Below are positions 40,399 through 49,753 of a stretch of 64,000 nucleotides of DNA, piece after piece (position 1 is the stretch's first letter; each line of letters begins with the position of its first letter). Source of the DNA: Reyranella sp. (GTDB lineage: Bacteria > Pseudomonadota > Alphaproteobacteria > Reyranellales > Reyranellaceae); NCBI RefSeq assembly GCF_017305915.1, contig NZ_JAFKJN010000006.1, positions 62,001 through 126,000 of the forward strand, given 5' to 3'. The notes under the pieces are model-generated. The model saw only the letters and a program-made list of their open reading frames with translations. It was not told where the DNA came from and did not search any database. A program made the position numbers and the translations under genes.

Positions 40399-41610
40399 CT
40401 ACCGCGCCAGCGTGAACAGTTCGGTCTCGTCGCGCACGCCGCGCAGGCGGTGCTGTCCGAGCGACACGAGGTGGCTGCGGCTGTCGTCCGCCGCGGCGGC
40501 GAAGGCGTCGCTGACCAGCAGCGGATGGCCGAGCTCCTTGCACAGCACCTCGATGCGCGCTGCCTCGTTGACCGCCGGGCCGATCACCGTGAAGTCGAGC
40601 CGGGCGTCGGTGCCGACATTGCCGTACTGCACCGCGCCGACATGCAGGGCGATGTCGAGGCCGGGCGTCGGCTTGCCCTCTTTCAGCCGCTCCGCCGCGT
40701 AGAGCTCCATGAGGTCGAGCGCCTCGCTGGCCGCGGCCAGCGCCGAGGCGCAGATCGCCGCGCGCCGCTGCTCCTTTAGCCGGAAGATCGCCAGCAGCCC
40801 GTCGCCCAGGAACTTCAGCACCTCGCCGCCATGGCGATTGACCGGCCGCACCATGCAGTCGAAGCAGCCGTCGAGCAGCGTGATCAGCTGGTCGCCCGGC
40901 AGGCTGTCGGCGAGCGGCGTGAAGGAGCGCAGGTCGGCGTAGAGCAGCACCGCCTCGACCGCGTGCACCTCGCCCCGCCGCACCGTGCCGGCGAGCACGC
41001 GCGCGGCCGGATCGGCGCCAAGATAGGATTCGAGCAGGCCCTGCTGAACCGCGCGCATGGTGATCGCCTTGGCGGCGAGCGCAAACATCGGCAGGATCTC
41101 GCGCAGCTTGGCGATATGGGCCTCCTCGAAGCCGCCGGCGCGGTCGGTCGCCATCGAGCTCAGGAACCAGAGCTGGCCGACGCCCCGGTCGGCGCGCGGA
41201 CTGCCGCCGGGAGCCAGCTCGCCGAACGGGAAGACGTTGCCCAGCCAGTCGGTCATGCCGAGGCCGCGCAGCCCGGCGAACACCGGCGCCTCGCCGGCCG
41301 CGGGCGGTTGCCTGAGATCGAGCCTGCGCTCGAAGAGTCCCGTCCGCAGCATGTCGGCGAACGGGCTCTCCCGCATGATCGGCGCGTCGATCTCGCCCTG
41401 ACGGAACTCGAAGCGCTGGGCGAAACCGCTCGCGCGATCCCAGATCAGGCTGCGCGCCAGCACCTGCGGATGCAGCGTGTTCGTCGCGACGAAGATGCGG
41501 GCCACCGGCACGCCGGCCTGGTCGAGACGGCGCGCGAAGCCTTCGACCATCTCCTCGAACGGCAGGTTGCGCAGGCCCGCCTCGACGAGCCAGCCGGCGA
41601 GCTCTGTCAA
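40399..41610 (-). CDS. class III adenylate/guanylate cyclase domain protein
   Basis: A 403-residue cyclase. Residues ~1-200 form an N-terminal sensor-like region I do not recognise (LTELAGWLVEAGLRNLPFEE; GVGQLWFLSSMATDRAGGF). Residues ~205-400 are a class III nucleotide cyclase domain with every catalytic position present: metal Asp226 (LLYADLRSFT) and Asp270 (FLGDGLLAIF), Lys266 (EVLKF), Asp339 (RLDFTVIGP), and Asn348/Arg352 (VNEAARIE). It should be active as a cAMP-type synthase. It starts at TTG 41610, overlapping the SMP-30 stop as TTGA, so its translation is coupled. No membrane helix. Confidence 0.88.
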   Translation of the reverse strand: MTELAGWLVEAGLRNLPFEEMVEGFARRLDQAGVPVARIFVATNTLHPQVLARSLIWDRASGFAQRFEFRQGEIDAPIMRESPFADMLRTGLFERRLDLRQPPAAGEAPVFAGLRGLGMTDWLGNVFPFGELAPGGSPRADRGVGQLWFLSSMATDRAGGFEEAHIAKLREILPMFALAAKAITMRAVQQGLLESYLGADPAARVLAGTVRRGEVHAVEAVLLYADLRSFTPLADSLPGDQLITLLDGCFDCMVRPVNRHGGEVLKFLGDGLLAIFRLKEQRRAAICASALAAASEALDLMELYAAERLKEGKPTPGLDIALHVGAVQYGNVGTDARLDFTVIGPAVNEAARIEVLCKELGHPLLVSDAFAAAADDSRSHLVSLGQHRLRGVRDETELFTLAR

Positions 41611-42455
41611 AGCGCGACACGCGCCGGCGGCAGCGGCAAGCCGGCGACGTCGGCGCGCACCTTGAAGATGCTGCCGCAATTGTCGTGCGGGCCGCCGCGC
41701 GAGCCGGTGACGATGTAGAGGTCGCGCAGATCGGGGCCAGCGAAGCACAGGCTGGTGACCATCGGCAGCGGCACCGCGATGTCCCGGCGATGCGTGCCAT
41801 CGGCATTGAACACCGCGATCCGGCCGCCATGGGCATCGGCGACCCAGACCGAGCCGTCGACCGCGACCTTCATGCCGTCCGGCACTTTGTCGTCGCCCAG
41901 CGAGGCGAACTTGCGCCACGGCCCGACGCTGCCGTCGGCGTTGACGTCATAGGCACGGACATAAGGCCCGCGCGCGTCGCAGTGATAGAGCGTCTTGCCG
42001 TCGGGCGAGAAGCCGAGGCCGTTGGTCAGCAGCACGCCGTCCGACAGCGTGCGCATCTTGCCGTCGAGGTCGATGACGTGCAGATGGCCGGGCTTGGGCG
42101 TCTCGCCGCCGAACACCCGGAAGGCGAGCGAGCCGACATAGATGCGGCCCGCCGCGTCGGTCGTCAGGTCGTTGAAGCCGGTGGCGCCCGGGATCGCGTC
42201 GAGCGCCAGCAGCGACCTGGTCGCGCCGTCCTTCAGCGACACGCAGGCGATGTCGCGGCCGCCGACCACCAGGCCGCCCGCCGCGTGCAGCGCCATGCCG
42301 CCGATGCCGCGGCGCTTGGGCACCGCGGTCGAGATCTGGCCGGCGCGATCCAGCAGGAACACGCCGCCATTGAGGACGTCGCTGAAATAGAGGCCCCGGT
42401 CGGGATCCCAGACCGGACCTTCGATCAGGCCGTAGCCCGTTGCCACTCGTTCCAT
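41607..42455 (-). CDS. SMP-30/gluconolactonase/LRE family protein
   Basis: A 282-residue six-bladed beta-propeller lactonase. Metal ligands are Glu in GYGLIEGPVWDPD near residue 12, Asn in VLLTNGLGFSPDGKTL near residue 150, and Asp in DDKVPDGMKVAVDGSVW near residue 200. It should hydrolyse a sugar lactone (gluconolactone type) or related ester. The preceding loop GATGFNDLTTDAAGRIYVGS is also conserved. Its last codons overlap the TTG start of the cyclase, linking a sugar-acid enzyme to a second-messenger enzyme. Confidence 0.9.
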   Translation of the reverse strand: MERVATGYGLIEGPVWDPDRGLYFSDVLNGGVFLLDRAGQISTAVPKRRGIGGMALHAAGGLVVGGRDIACVSLKDGATRSLLALDAIPGATGFNDLTTDAAGRIYVGSLAFRVFGGETPKPGHLHVIDLDGKMRTLSDGVLLTNGLGFSPDGKTLYHCDARGPYVRAYDVNADGSVGPWRKFASLGDDKVPDGMKVAVDGSVWVADAHGGRIAVFNADGTHRRDIAVPLPMVTSLCFAGPDLRDLYIVTGSRGGPHDNCGSIFKVRADVAGLPLPPARVAL

Positions 42456-42487
42456 GGCCGGCAGGATACACCGGCCCGCGGCGCTTG

Positions 42488-43840
42488 CTAGCCGTGTTGC
42501 CAGTTCGCGGCCAGGATCGGCGCCAGCGCGTCGGACGAGCCGTGCGACCAGTGGCCGTGGTCGTGGCCCGACGACGGGAACGAGGCCATCGCCTGCACCA
42601 GCTGGTCGACGCCCTGGTCGCTGATCGAGAAACCGTCGCTGGTCTTGATCGTGCTGATGTGGTTGTCGGGCGAATCGAACCAGTCGGCGACGGTGACGCT
42701 CTGCGAGTGCCTGCCGCGCACCGAGATCACGAGGTCGCCATGCGAGTTGGCGAACCGCAGCTGCTCGTGGCTGAACGTGCCGCCGAGGGCCAGCACGTCG
42801 GCGTCATCGGCGCCCGACGCATGGATCACGTCGCCGGAGAAGTCGGTCAGGCTGAGCGTCGAATCGAGGCCCATCGTGATGGTGTCGTTGCCGCCGTCCA
42901 GGCTGGCGCTGACGCCGCCGCCCAGCGTGATCGCCGCGCCCGAGGCGTCGATCGATGCGCCGCTGCCGGTCACGGAAATCGCATTGCCGCGGCCGGTGCT
43001 GGTGATGTGGGCGTCGCTGCCGATCACCGTGGCATTCGCGTGGTCGCCGCGCAGCACGAGCGTGTCGCCGGTGCCGATATCGAGCAGGGACACATGGTCG
43101 CCATGGACCAGCGCGGTGTTCCGGACGCCGATGAGCTGCAGCGAAGCGCCGTCCTCCGTCGCGATCACCGTGCCATCCGTGCCGACCAGGCGGGCGGTGT
43201 TGCCATGGCCGGCGAGCCGCGTGAGGTTGCCGGTGCCGGTGTCGACGATGGTGTTGCTGTCGCTGTAGACGCGCGCGCTGTCGTCGCTGCCCTGCAGGCG
43301 CACGAAGTTGGTGTCCCCGGTGACGGCGATGACGCCGTCGCTGCCGGCCAGGCTGGCCGAGTTACCGTCGCCGCGCAGCTCGATGCGATTGTGGGTGCCG
43401 AGATCGCTGACCGTCGACTGATCGCCGCGCATCGTCACGTCGTTGCGCGTGCCGCGGAGGAAGATCGCGATGCCGTCGCCGGTGGCGTTCATGTCGTTGT
43501 TGCTGCCCGAAACGTTGGCGGCGGCGCCGGCGCCGCCGAGCGTGGCGTCGTTGCGCGTGCCGCCGATCATCATGAACGCGCCGTCGCCGGTCACGGTCGC
43601 GGCATTGCGCGTGCCGCCCAGCGACACGAAGGCGCCGATGCCGGTGCTGACGAGCTCGCCGTTGTCGCCGGACAGGGTGGCGCTCTGGTTGGCGCCGGTG
43701 AGCGTCGTGCGATTGTGGTCGCCGCTGTCGAACACAGAACTGCCCTCGCCGCTCATCGTGATGGTGTAGCGCGAGCCGTCGACGGATACGGAGTCGCCCG
43801 CCGCGGTGCTCTTGACGGTCTTGCTCGATTTATTGCTCAT
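42488..43840 (-). CDS. repeat-rich beta-helix protein, probable type I secretion substrate
   Basis: A 450-residue acidic, Cys-free protein composed mainly of ~20-residue repeats with G-T-x-N and G-D-x motifs (GGTRNAATVTGDGAF, GGTRNDATLGGAGAA, RGTRNDVTMRGDQST, LGTHNRIELRGDGNS), as in bactofilin/RTX-like parallel beta helices. Residues ~370-400 (GDLVISVRGRHSQSVTVADW, FDSPDNHISTIKTSDG) match the haemolysin-type calcium-binding protein-related domain. The end VDQLVQAMASFPSSG is the sort of C-terminal signal seen in type I secreted adhesins. There is no N-terminal signal peptide. ATG 43840 has GAGGA upstream. No T1SS genes are nearby. Confidence 0.7.
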   Translation of the reverse strand: MSNKSSKTVKSTAAGDSVSVDGSRYTITMSGEGSSVFDSGDHNRTTLTGANQSATLSGDNGELVSTGIGAFVSLGGTRNAATVTGDGAFMMIGGTRNDATLGGAGAAANVSGSNNDMNATGDGIAIFLRGTRNDVTMRGDQSTVSDLGTHNRIELRGDGNSASLAGSDGVIAVTGDTNFVRLQGSDDSARVYSDSNTIVDTGTGNLTRLAGHGNTARLVGTDGTVIATEDGASLQLIGVRNTALVHGDHVSLLDIGTGDTLVLRGDHANATVIGSDAHITSTGRGNAISVTGSGASIDASGAAITLGGGVSASLDGGNDTITMGLDSTLSLTDFSGDVIHASGADDADVLALGGTFSHEQLRFANSHGDLVISVRGRHSQSVTVADWFDSPDNHISTIKTSDGFSISDQGVDQLVQAMASFPSSGHDHGHWSHGSSDALAPILAANWQHG

Positions 43841-43951
43841 GTCTCGATCCTCAGGGAATAAATCGCATCCCGGGACCATCATGCGCGCAGCCCTGCACCG
43901 ACGACGCGTATCGTTGGATGCATTTGTATTCGGTAACGAAAGTAACGGAAG

Positions 43952-44689
<738 letters not shown>

Positions 44690-44757
44690 GCTGGCCCTCC
44701 AAAGTTCTTGTGCCGCGAGCGCGCCGTTCCAGTGGCGCGCACCCGGCGTAAGACGGA

Positions 44758-46560
44758 TCAGGCGCCGAGGTAGGCACTGACCACCTCCCGGTGCGAGCGG
44801 ATCTCTTCCGGCGTGCCGGCCGCCAGCACCTTGCCGAGATTGAGCACGGTCACGCGATCGCAGATGTCGAAGATCAGGTCGGCATGGTGCTCGACCAGCA
44901 GCACGGCGGTGCCGACGCGGCTGATCGCCTTGATCAGACCGCCCAGCCGGCGGATCTCCTCGGCCGACAGGCCGGCGGCCGGCTCGTCGAGCATCAGGCA
45001 GGCCGGGCGCAGCATCAGGGCGCGCGCGATCTCGACGAAGCGCAGCTCGCTGTGCTGCAGGCGGTCGGCACGCACCGCCGCCAGCGATTCCAGGCCGACC
45101 GTCGAGAGCGCAAGCATCGCGGCTTCCTCGAGCGCTTTCTCGTCGAGGCGGTGGCGCGGCAGGCTGAGCATCGATTCGGTGAAGGTGCCGTGGCCGTGCA
45201 CGGTGCCGCCGATCATGACGTTCTCCAGCACCGAGGCGGCACCCACCACGCGCGGCGTCTGGAAGGTGCGGGCGATGCGATGCAGGGCACGCAGGTGCGG
45301 CTGCTCGAAGGCTAAGTTGGCGCCGTCGATCGTGAGCGCGCCGGCGTGCGGCTTGTAGTAGCCGGAGACGACGTTGAGCGTCGTCGTCTTGCCGCTGCCG
45401 TTGGGGCCGATCAGGCCATGCACCTCGCCGCCGCGGATCTCCAGATCGAGGCCGTCGATCGCCTTCACGCCGCCGAAATGGAGCGCGATGGCCTTGAGCG
45501 CGATCAGGGTCCGGCCGTCCTGCCGGCCGAGCACGCGCGCCAGCAGGTCGGGCCGCGGCACGATCTCGCGATGCTGCTCGATCGGCCGGCGGTTCTTGTA
45601 GTCGAGCAGGTCGGCGATGCCGCCGGGGATCACCAGCACGATCAGCAGCAGCAACGCGGCGTAGAGGAAGGTCGACCACTGCACCAGCGGCGCGGCGAAC
45701 TCGGGCAGCACCGTGAGGATGAGCGTGCCCAGGGCCGGCCCGAGGATCGAGCCGCGGCCGCCGATCAGGATGCCGATGAAGAACAGCACCGACATCTCGA
45801 AGGTGAAGGCGTCGGGCGTGATGTAGGACTGCAGCGAGGCGAACAGGCCGCCGGCGATGCCGCCCATGGCGCCGGCCAGCAGGAACACCATCATCAGCAG
45901 CGCGGGCTTGGAGATGCCGCAGGCCTCGGCCGCGACCTCGGCGTCGCGGATCGCGACCAGCGCGCGGCCGTAGCGGCTCGAGCCGATGTTGGCGGTCATC
46001 CAGGTCGCGAGCGCCGCCAGGATGAAGCAGAGGTAGTAGAAGCCCCAGCCGGGGTCGAACGGCCACGGGAACACCGGGCCGGGCGTGCCGACGCCGCCGC
46101 CGGTGACGTCCTTCCAGGCCAGCGCCACCTGGGTGACGATGGTGGCGAAGCCGAGCGTGGTCATCGCGAAGTAGAAGGTGCGCAGGCGCAGCGCCGGCAG
46201 GCCGACGATGACGCCGAACACCGCGCCCATGGCGCCGCCCGCGATCAACGCAAGATAGGGATTCCATTCGGCGCCGACGCGGCCGGCGGCGAGCGCCGCG
46301 GTGGTGTAGGCGCCCAGCGTCAGCATCGACACCCAGCCGATGGCGATCTGGCCGGCATAGCCCACCACGAGGTTCAGGCCGGCGCTCAGCACCCAGTAGA
46401 TGTAGGCGCGCGTGGCGATCGTGCCCATGTACGAGTCGTCGAGCAGCGGCAGCAGCAGGCCCGCCAGCCCGAGCATGATCCACGACAGCTTGCCCTCGAG
46501 CCAGCCGAGCCGGCCCGCGCTCGCGGCGCGCGTCGGTATGGGAGAGGTCGCCTCCGTCAT
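44758..46560 (-). CDS. fused LivM permease - LivG ATPase of a branched-chain amino acid-type ABC transporter
   Basis: A 600-residue two-domain protein. Residues ~25-325 are a LivM inner-membrane permease with about nine to ten helices (LNLVVGYAGQIAIGWVSMLT, GLPALRLRTFYFAMTTLGFA, GGRGSILGPALGTLILTVLP). Residues ~350-600 are a LivG ATPase: Walker A 385-392 (GPNGSGKT), Walker B CLMLDEPAAG near 521, switch His in VEHHADLI. The ABC signature is abnormal: residues 501-505 read LQHSE where LSxGQ/LPHGE is expected, so the C-loop Gly is replaced by Ser504. Fusion of M and G is known in rhizobial HAAT operons. ATP hydrolysis efficiency is uncertain. Confidence 0.9.
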   Translation of the reverse strand: MTEATSPIPTRAASAGRLGWLEGKLSWIMLGLAGLLLPLLDDSYMGTIATRAYIYWVLSAGLNLVVGYAGQIAIGWVSMLTLGAYTTAALAAGRVGAEWNPYLALIAGGAMGAVFGVIVGLPALRLRTFYFAMTTLGFATIVTQVALAWKDVTGGGVGTPGPVFPWPFDPGWGFYYLCFILAALATWMTANIGSSRYGRALVAIRDAEVAAEACGISKPALLMMVFLLAGAMGGIAGGLFASLQSYITPDAFTFEMSVLFFIGILIGGRGSILGPALGTLILTVLPEFAAPLVQWSTFLYAALLLLIVLVIPGGIADLLDYKNRRPIEQHREIVPRPDLLARVLGRQDGRTLIALKAIALHFGGVKAIDGLDLEIRGGEVHGLIGPNGSGKTTTLNVVSGYYKPHAGALTIDGANLAFEQPHLRALHRIARTFQTPRVVGAASVLENVMIGGTVHGHGTFTESMLSLPRHRLDEKALEEAAMLALSTVGLESLAAVRADRLQHSELRFVEIARALMLRPACLMLDEPAAGLSAEEIRRLGGLIKAISRVGTAVLLVEHHADLIFDICDRVTVLNLGKVLAAGTPEEIRSHREVVSAYLGA

Positions 46561-46570
46561 ACGCGGCCTC

Positions 46571-47428
46571 TCAAACGCGTCTGGCGGTCGCTGCGCCGGC
46601 GAGGCCCTCGGGCCGGACCAGCAGGACGACGATGAAGACCGCGAACACCGCGACCGCGGCGAAGATGCCGCCGACCAGGAAGTTCGCCGCCTGCTGGAAC
46701 AGGCCGAGCGCCAGCCCGCCGATCAGCGCGCCGCGGTTGGAGCCCATGCCGCCCAGCGCCACCGGCACGAAGCCGTAGAAGTTCAGGATCGACTGGTTGC
46801 CGAAGAAGGCGAGCAGCATCTGCGCCCCGGTGAAGCCGGCCAGGGTACCGATCACGCCGGCGAGCGCGAAGCTCGCCAGCCGGAGCCGTGTCTCGGGCAG
46901 GCCGAGCGCGCGGGCGGCGTAGTTGTCCTCGGCAATGGCCAGGAAGGCGCGGCCGATCAGCGTGTGGCGGTAGAGGAACTCCAGCCCGCCGATGGTGACG
47001 GCGCAGGCCAAGAGCGGCAGCCAGAACTTCTGGTCGAGCCAGCCTTCCGCCGGCGGGAACAGCGGCGGAAAGGGCTGCGCCTCGGTGCCCCATTCGATGG
47101 CGGTGACCTGCTGGATCATCAGCGCGAAGGCGAGCGTCGACAGCACGTAGAGGTGCTGCTCGATGCTCTTCAGCACCGGCCGCACCGTCAGGATCTCGGT
47201 GACGAGGCCGAGCCCGGCCCCGCACGCCAGCACCAGGACGAAGCCCAGCACCGGATTCATGTCCATCCGCTGGATGAAGAGCGCGCCCAGCACACCGCCC
47301 AGCATCCCCAGCATGCCCGCGGTGAAGCTGAACACGCGGGATGCCGAGTACATCACGTTGTAGGTGATGCCGATCAGTGCGTAGACCGCTCCTACCGCGA
47401 GGCCGTAGGAGACGATCGACTGGAACAT
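46571..47428 (-). CDS. livH: branched-chain amino acid-type ABC transporter permease LivH
   Basis: A 285-residue LivH permease with eight or so hydrophobic helices. Landmarks are QSIVSYGLAVGAVYALIGIT at the N-terminus, RPVLKSIEQHLYVLSTLAFA in the middle, the permease loop LIGRAFLAIAEDNYAARALG (the EAA-like motif), and GGMGSNRGALIGGLALGLFQ at the end. It forms the transmembrane channel with the LivM part of the next gene. It starts directly after the stop of the binding protein (0 bp) and ends 10 bp before livMG. Confidence 0.93.
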   Translation of the reverse strand: MFQSIVSYGLAVGAVYALIGITYNVMYSASRVFSFTAGMLGMLGGVLGALFIQRMDMNPVLGFVLVLACGAGLGLVTEILTVRPVLKSIEQHLYVLSTLAFALMIQQVTAIEWGTEAQPFPPLFPPAEGWLDQKFWLPLLACAVTIGGLEFLYRHTLIGRAFLAIAEDNYAARALGLPETRLRLASFALAGVIGTLAGFTGAQMLLAFFGNQSILNFYGFVPVALGGMGSNRGALIGGLALGLFQQAANFLVGGIFAAVAVFAVFIVVLLVRPEGLAGAATARRV

Positions 47429-48625
47429 CTAGCTGGCGTAGCCCGGCGCGATGTTGAAGGCGCCGTCCTTCAGCGAGTTGACCTCGCACATCACGACCTC
47501 CGAGTCGGGGAAGCCGTTGTGCTGCTCGGGCGTCCAGGTGACCGTGCCGTAGATGCCCGGCCAGCCCTTCACCTTGTTCATGTAGCCGACGATGTCGTCG
47601 GCCTTGGTGCCGCCGTTCTTGAAGACATCGGCCATCAGATTGGCGCCGTCCCAGCCCAGGGCGACCCACCACAGCAGGGTGTCGGCGAACTCGATCTTGG
47701 CCGCCTTCAGCCGATCGAGATACTCCGCCGTCTTCGGCTCGAGCTTGCCGTTGACGTAGCAGCACTTGCGGAAGTTGTTCGAGTAGACCTTGTTCCAGTA
47801 CTCCGGCTTCTCGAGCAGCGCCTTGGTCTGGCCCGAGCCGAGCGTCGTCTGGCCGACCACCGGCACGTCCCAGCCCATGCCGCCGCGGGTGTTGAGGATG
47901 CGCGACAGGAAGCCGGCATTGACGCTCCACGGCATGATCACCTGGGCGCCGGCGCTCTGCATGCGCAGCATCTCGGGCTTGAGATCGGGGTTCGCCGCGT
48001 CGATGTGGTTGGTGTAGACGACCTCGGCGCCCTTGGCCTTGAGCATCGGCACGTAGGTGTTGACCGAAGCGGTGCCGTAGCCGGTGGTGTCGCTGATCAC
48101 CGCGACCTTCTTGAGCTTCAGCACGTCGACCACGTAGTGGTTGGCGCCGCCGCCGATCTGGGTGTTGGTCGGTGCCTGGCGGTAGGCCATCGGATACTTC
48201 TTGACGTCGATCAGCTCGTCGACCCAGCACGGATGCAGCATCGGCACCTTGTCGCGCGCGATCAGCGGCGTCGCCGCCAGCGCCTCGCCGGAATTGACCG
48301 GGCCGAAGATCATCGCGACCTTCTGGCGCTGAGTCAGCTCGGAGACGGCGTTGACCGCCTTGGTCGGGTCGCTCTGGGTGTCGCGGCTGATCAGCTCGAG
48401 CTGGCGGCCGTTGACGCCGCCGGCCTTGTTGATGGCCTCGATGCCGAGCTGGACGCCGCGATTGATACCGACACCGGTCGACGAGCTCGGTCCGGTGAGA
48501 GCCGGCAGGTAGCCAATCTTGATCGGGTCGTTGGCGGCGATGGCCGGCGCGGCGAGACCGCCGGCGGCCAGAGAGACTGCACCTGCCGCGGAACCGGACA
48601 GGACTTGGCGACGCCTGATACGCAT
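47429..48625 (-). CDS. ABC transporter substrate-binding protein (LivK/urea-amide type)
   Basis: A 398-residue periplasmic receptor. A Tat-like leader RIRRRQVLSGSAAGAVSLAA precedes the mature start NDPIKIGYLPALTGPSSSTG. IFGPVNSGEALAATPLIARD and AVISDTTGYGTASVNTYVPM are typical of the HAAT family (Peripla_BP_6). Compared with LivJ/K, the sequence has a long middle with two Cys (KCCYVNGKL). The ligand could be branched-chain amino acids, amides or aromatic acids. ATG 48625 is preferred over an upstream start because AAGGAAC lies before it. A TTGACC/TATGCT promoter is 45-72 bp upstream. It is the first gene of the operon. Confidence 0.9.
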   Translation of the reverse strand: MRIRRRQVLSGSAAGAVSLAAGGLAAPAIAANDPIKIGYLPALTGPSSSTGVGINRGVQLGIEAINKAGGVNGRQLELISRDTQSDPTKAVNAVSELTQRQKVAMIFGPVNSGEALAATPLIARDKVPMLHPCWVDELIDVKKYPMAYRQAPTNTQIGGGANHYVVDVLKLKKVAVISDTTGYGTASVNTYVPMLKAKGAEVVYTNHIDAANPDLKPEMLRMQSAGAQVIMPWSVNAGFLSRILNTRGGMGWDVPVVGQTTLGSGQTKALLEKPEYWNKVYSNNFRKCCYVNGKLEPKTAEYLDRLKAAKIEFADTLLWWVALGWDGANLMADVFKNGGTKADDIVGYMNKVKGWPGIYGTVTWTPEQHNGFPDSEVVMCEVNSLKDGAFNIAPGYAS

Positions 48626-48669
48626 AGTCGTTTGTTCCTTCCCTATCTGACCTTTGATTGTTGTCCGGC

Positions 48670-48697
48670 AGCATAGACCCTGGCTATTGGCGGTCAA
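48670..48697 (-). promoter_or_regulatory. promoter of the liv-type operon
   Basis: On the minus strand TTGACC (48692-48697) and TATGCT (48670-48675) are 16 bp apart, a good sigma70-like match, about 45 bp upstream of the binding-protein start codon. Confidence 0.5.
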
Positions 48698-48725
48698 CGA
48701 AAGACGCCGCTAAGGCACGCGGCGC

Positions 48726-49752
48726 ATGCCTCGCCCGGACGCCAAGACGCTGCTGACCACGATCCTGAAAGGGATCGGTCTGCCTTTCTATGCGGTCGAC
48801 CGGGACTGGAAGATCTATCTCTACAACGGTGCTGCGGAACGGCATTTCGGCAAATCGGCCGCCGAGATGATCGGCACGACCTTCTGGCAGCACTACCCGG
48901 CCGCCTGCTGCGCGACGCCATGGCCCGTCGCGAACCCGTGAGGGGCGAGACCCTGTCGCTCACGGGCCGGTATGTGTTCGTGCGCGACGTCACCGACCGG
49001 CGCCAGGCCGAGCGCAAGCGGCAGGAGGCCGAGGAGGCGTTGCGCACGCGCAGCGTCGAGCTCGAGGCGGTGCTGGAGACCATCCCGACCGCGGTGTGGT
49101 TCACGACCGATCGCGAGATGCGCAACGTTGTAAGCAATCGCCGTGCCATCGAACTGCTGCACCTGCCGAGCACGATCGACCTGTCGAACGCGCCCAACCG
49201 GCCGGAAGACTTCAGCGTGTTCCGCGACGGCGTCGAGGTGCCGTCGTCCGAACGATGCGGCGCCCTGCCAGCTCTCGTCGGTCAGCAGGCTGTGCACGGC
49301 GCTCAAGGTCAGCAGCCGCTCCTCGAAAGCCGCGCAGGCGCCGGGATCGATGTCCTTCAGCGTCAGTGCCGCGATCGACTGGTGCCGCTCGGTCGGCGCC
49401 TCGCTGCGCACCGCGCGCGGCCGGGTGAGCCTCGGCGGCGGCGACCTGCGGCTCAAGCCCAAGCGCGCCGTCGCGCTGTCGATGGCGCTGAACGAGCTCG
49501 GCACCAACGCGCTGAAGTACGGCGCGCTGTCGACCGAGCGCGGCGCGGTGACGGTGCGCTGGACCACCGACGACGGAGAGCGGCGGTCCGCCGGTCGCGG
49601 AGCCCAGCCGCCGCGGCTTCGGCTCGCGTATGATCGAGCGCGGGCTGGCCGCCGAGCTGCAGAGCGAGGTGAGCATCGACTGACGGCCCGAGGGCGTGAT
49701 CTGCACCATCGACGCGCCGCTCGACGCCATCCACGAGCGCGGCGCCGCGTAG
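48726..49752 (+). pseudogene. HWE-family sensor histidine kinase pseudogene with internal inversion
   Basis: The 5' part encodes a PAS domain (GLPFYAVDRDWKIYLYNGAA, EMIGTTFWQHYPAA) and then loses frame near 48904. The frame resumes with RLLRDAMARREPVRGETLSL and a second PAS-like part (LETIPTAVWFTTDREMRNVV). From about 49262 to 49395 the expected kinase H-box region is present only on the opposite strand (HQSIAALTLKDIDPGACAAF, EERLLTLSAVHSLLTDESWQ). The plus strand then returns with the ATPase core (AVALSMALNELGTNALKYGA), a deletion with frameshift near 49579 (SGGPPVAEPSRRGFGSRMIE) and a nonsense TGA at 49681. It cannot make a kinase. Confidence 0.85.
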
Positions 49753-49753
49753 C

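Noticed and set aside
48893..49567. A real minus-strand gene opposite the kinase relic
   Set aside because: Only the ~135-bp central part has homology-like sequence (HWE H-box); both ends are antisense to plus-strand PAS and ATPase sequence. It is better explained by an inversion.
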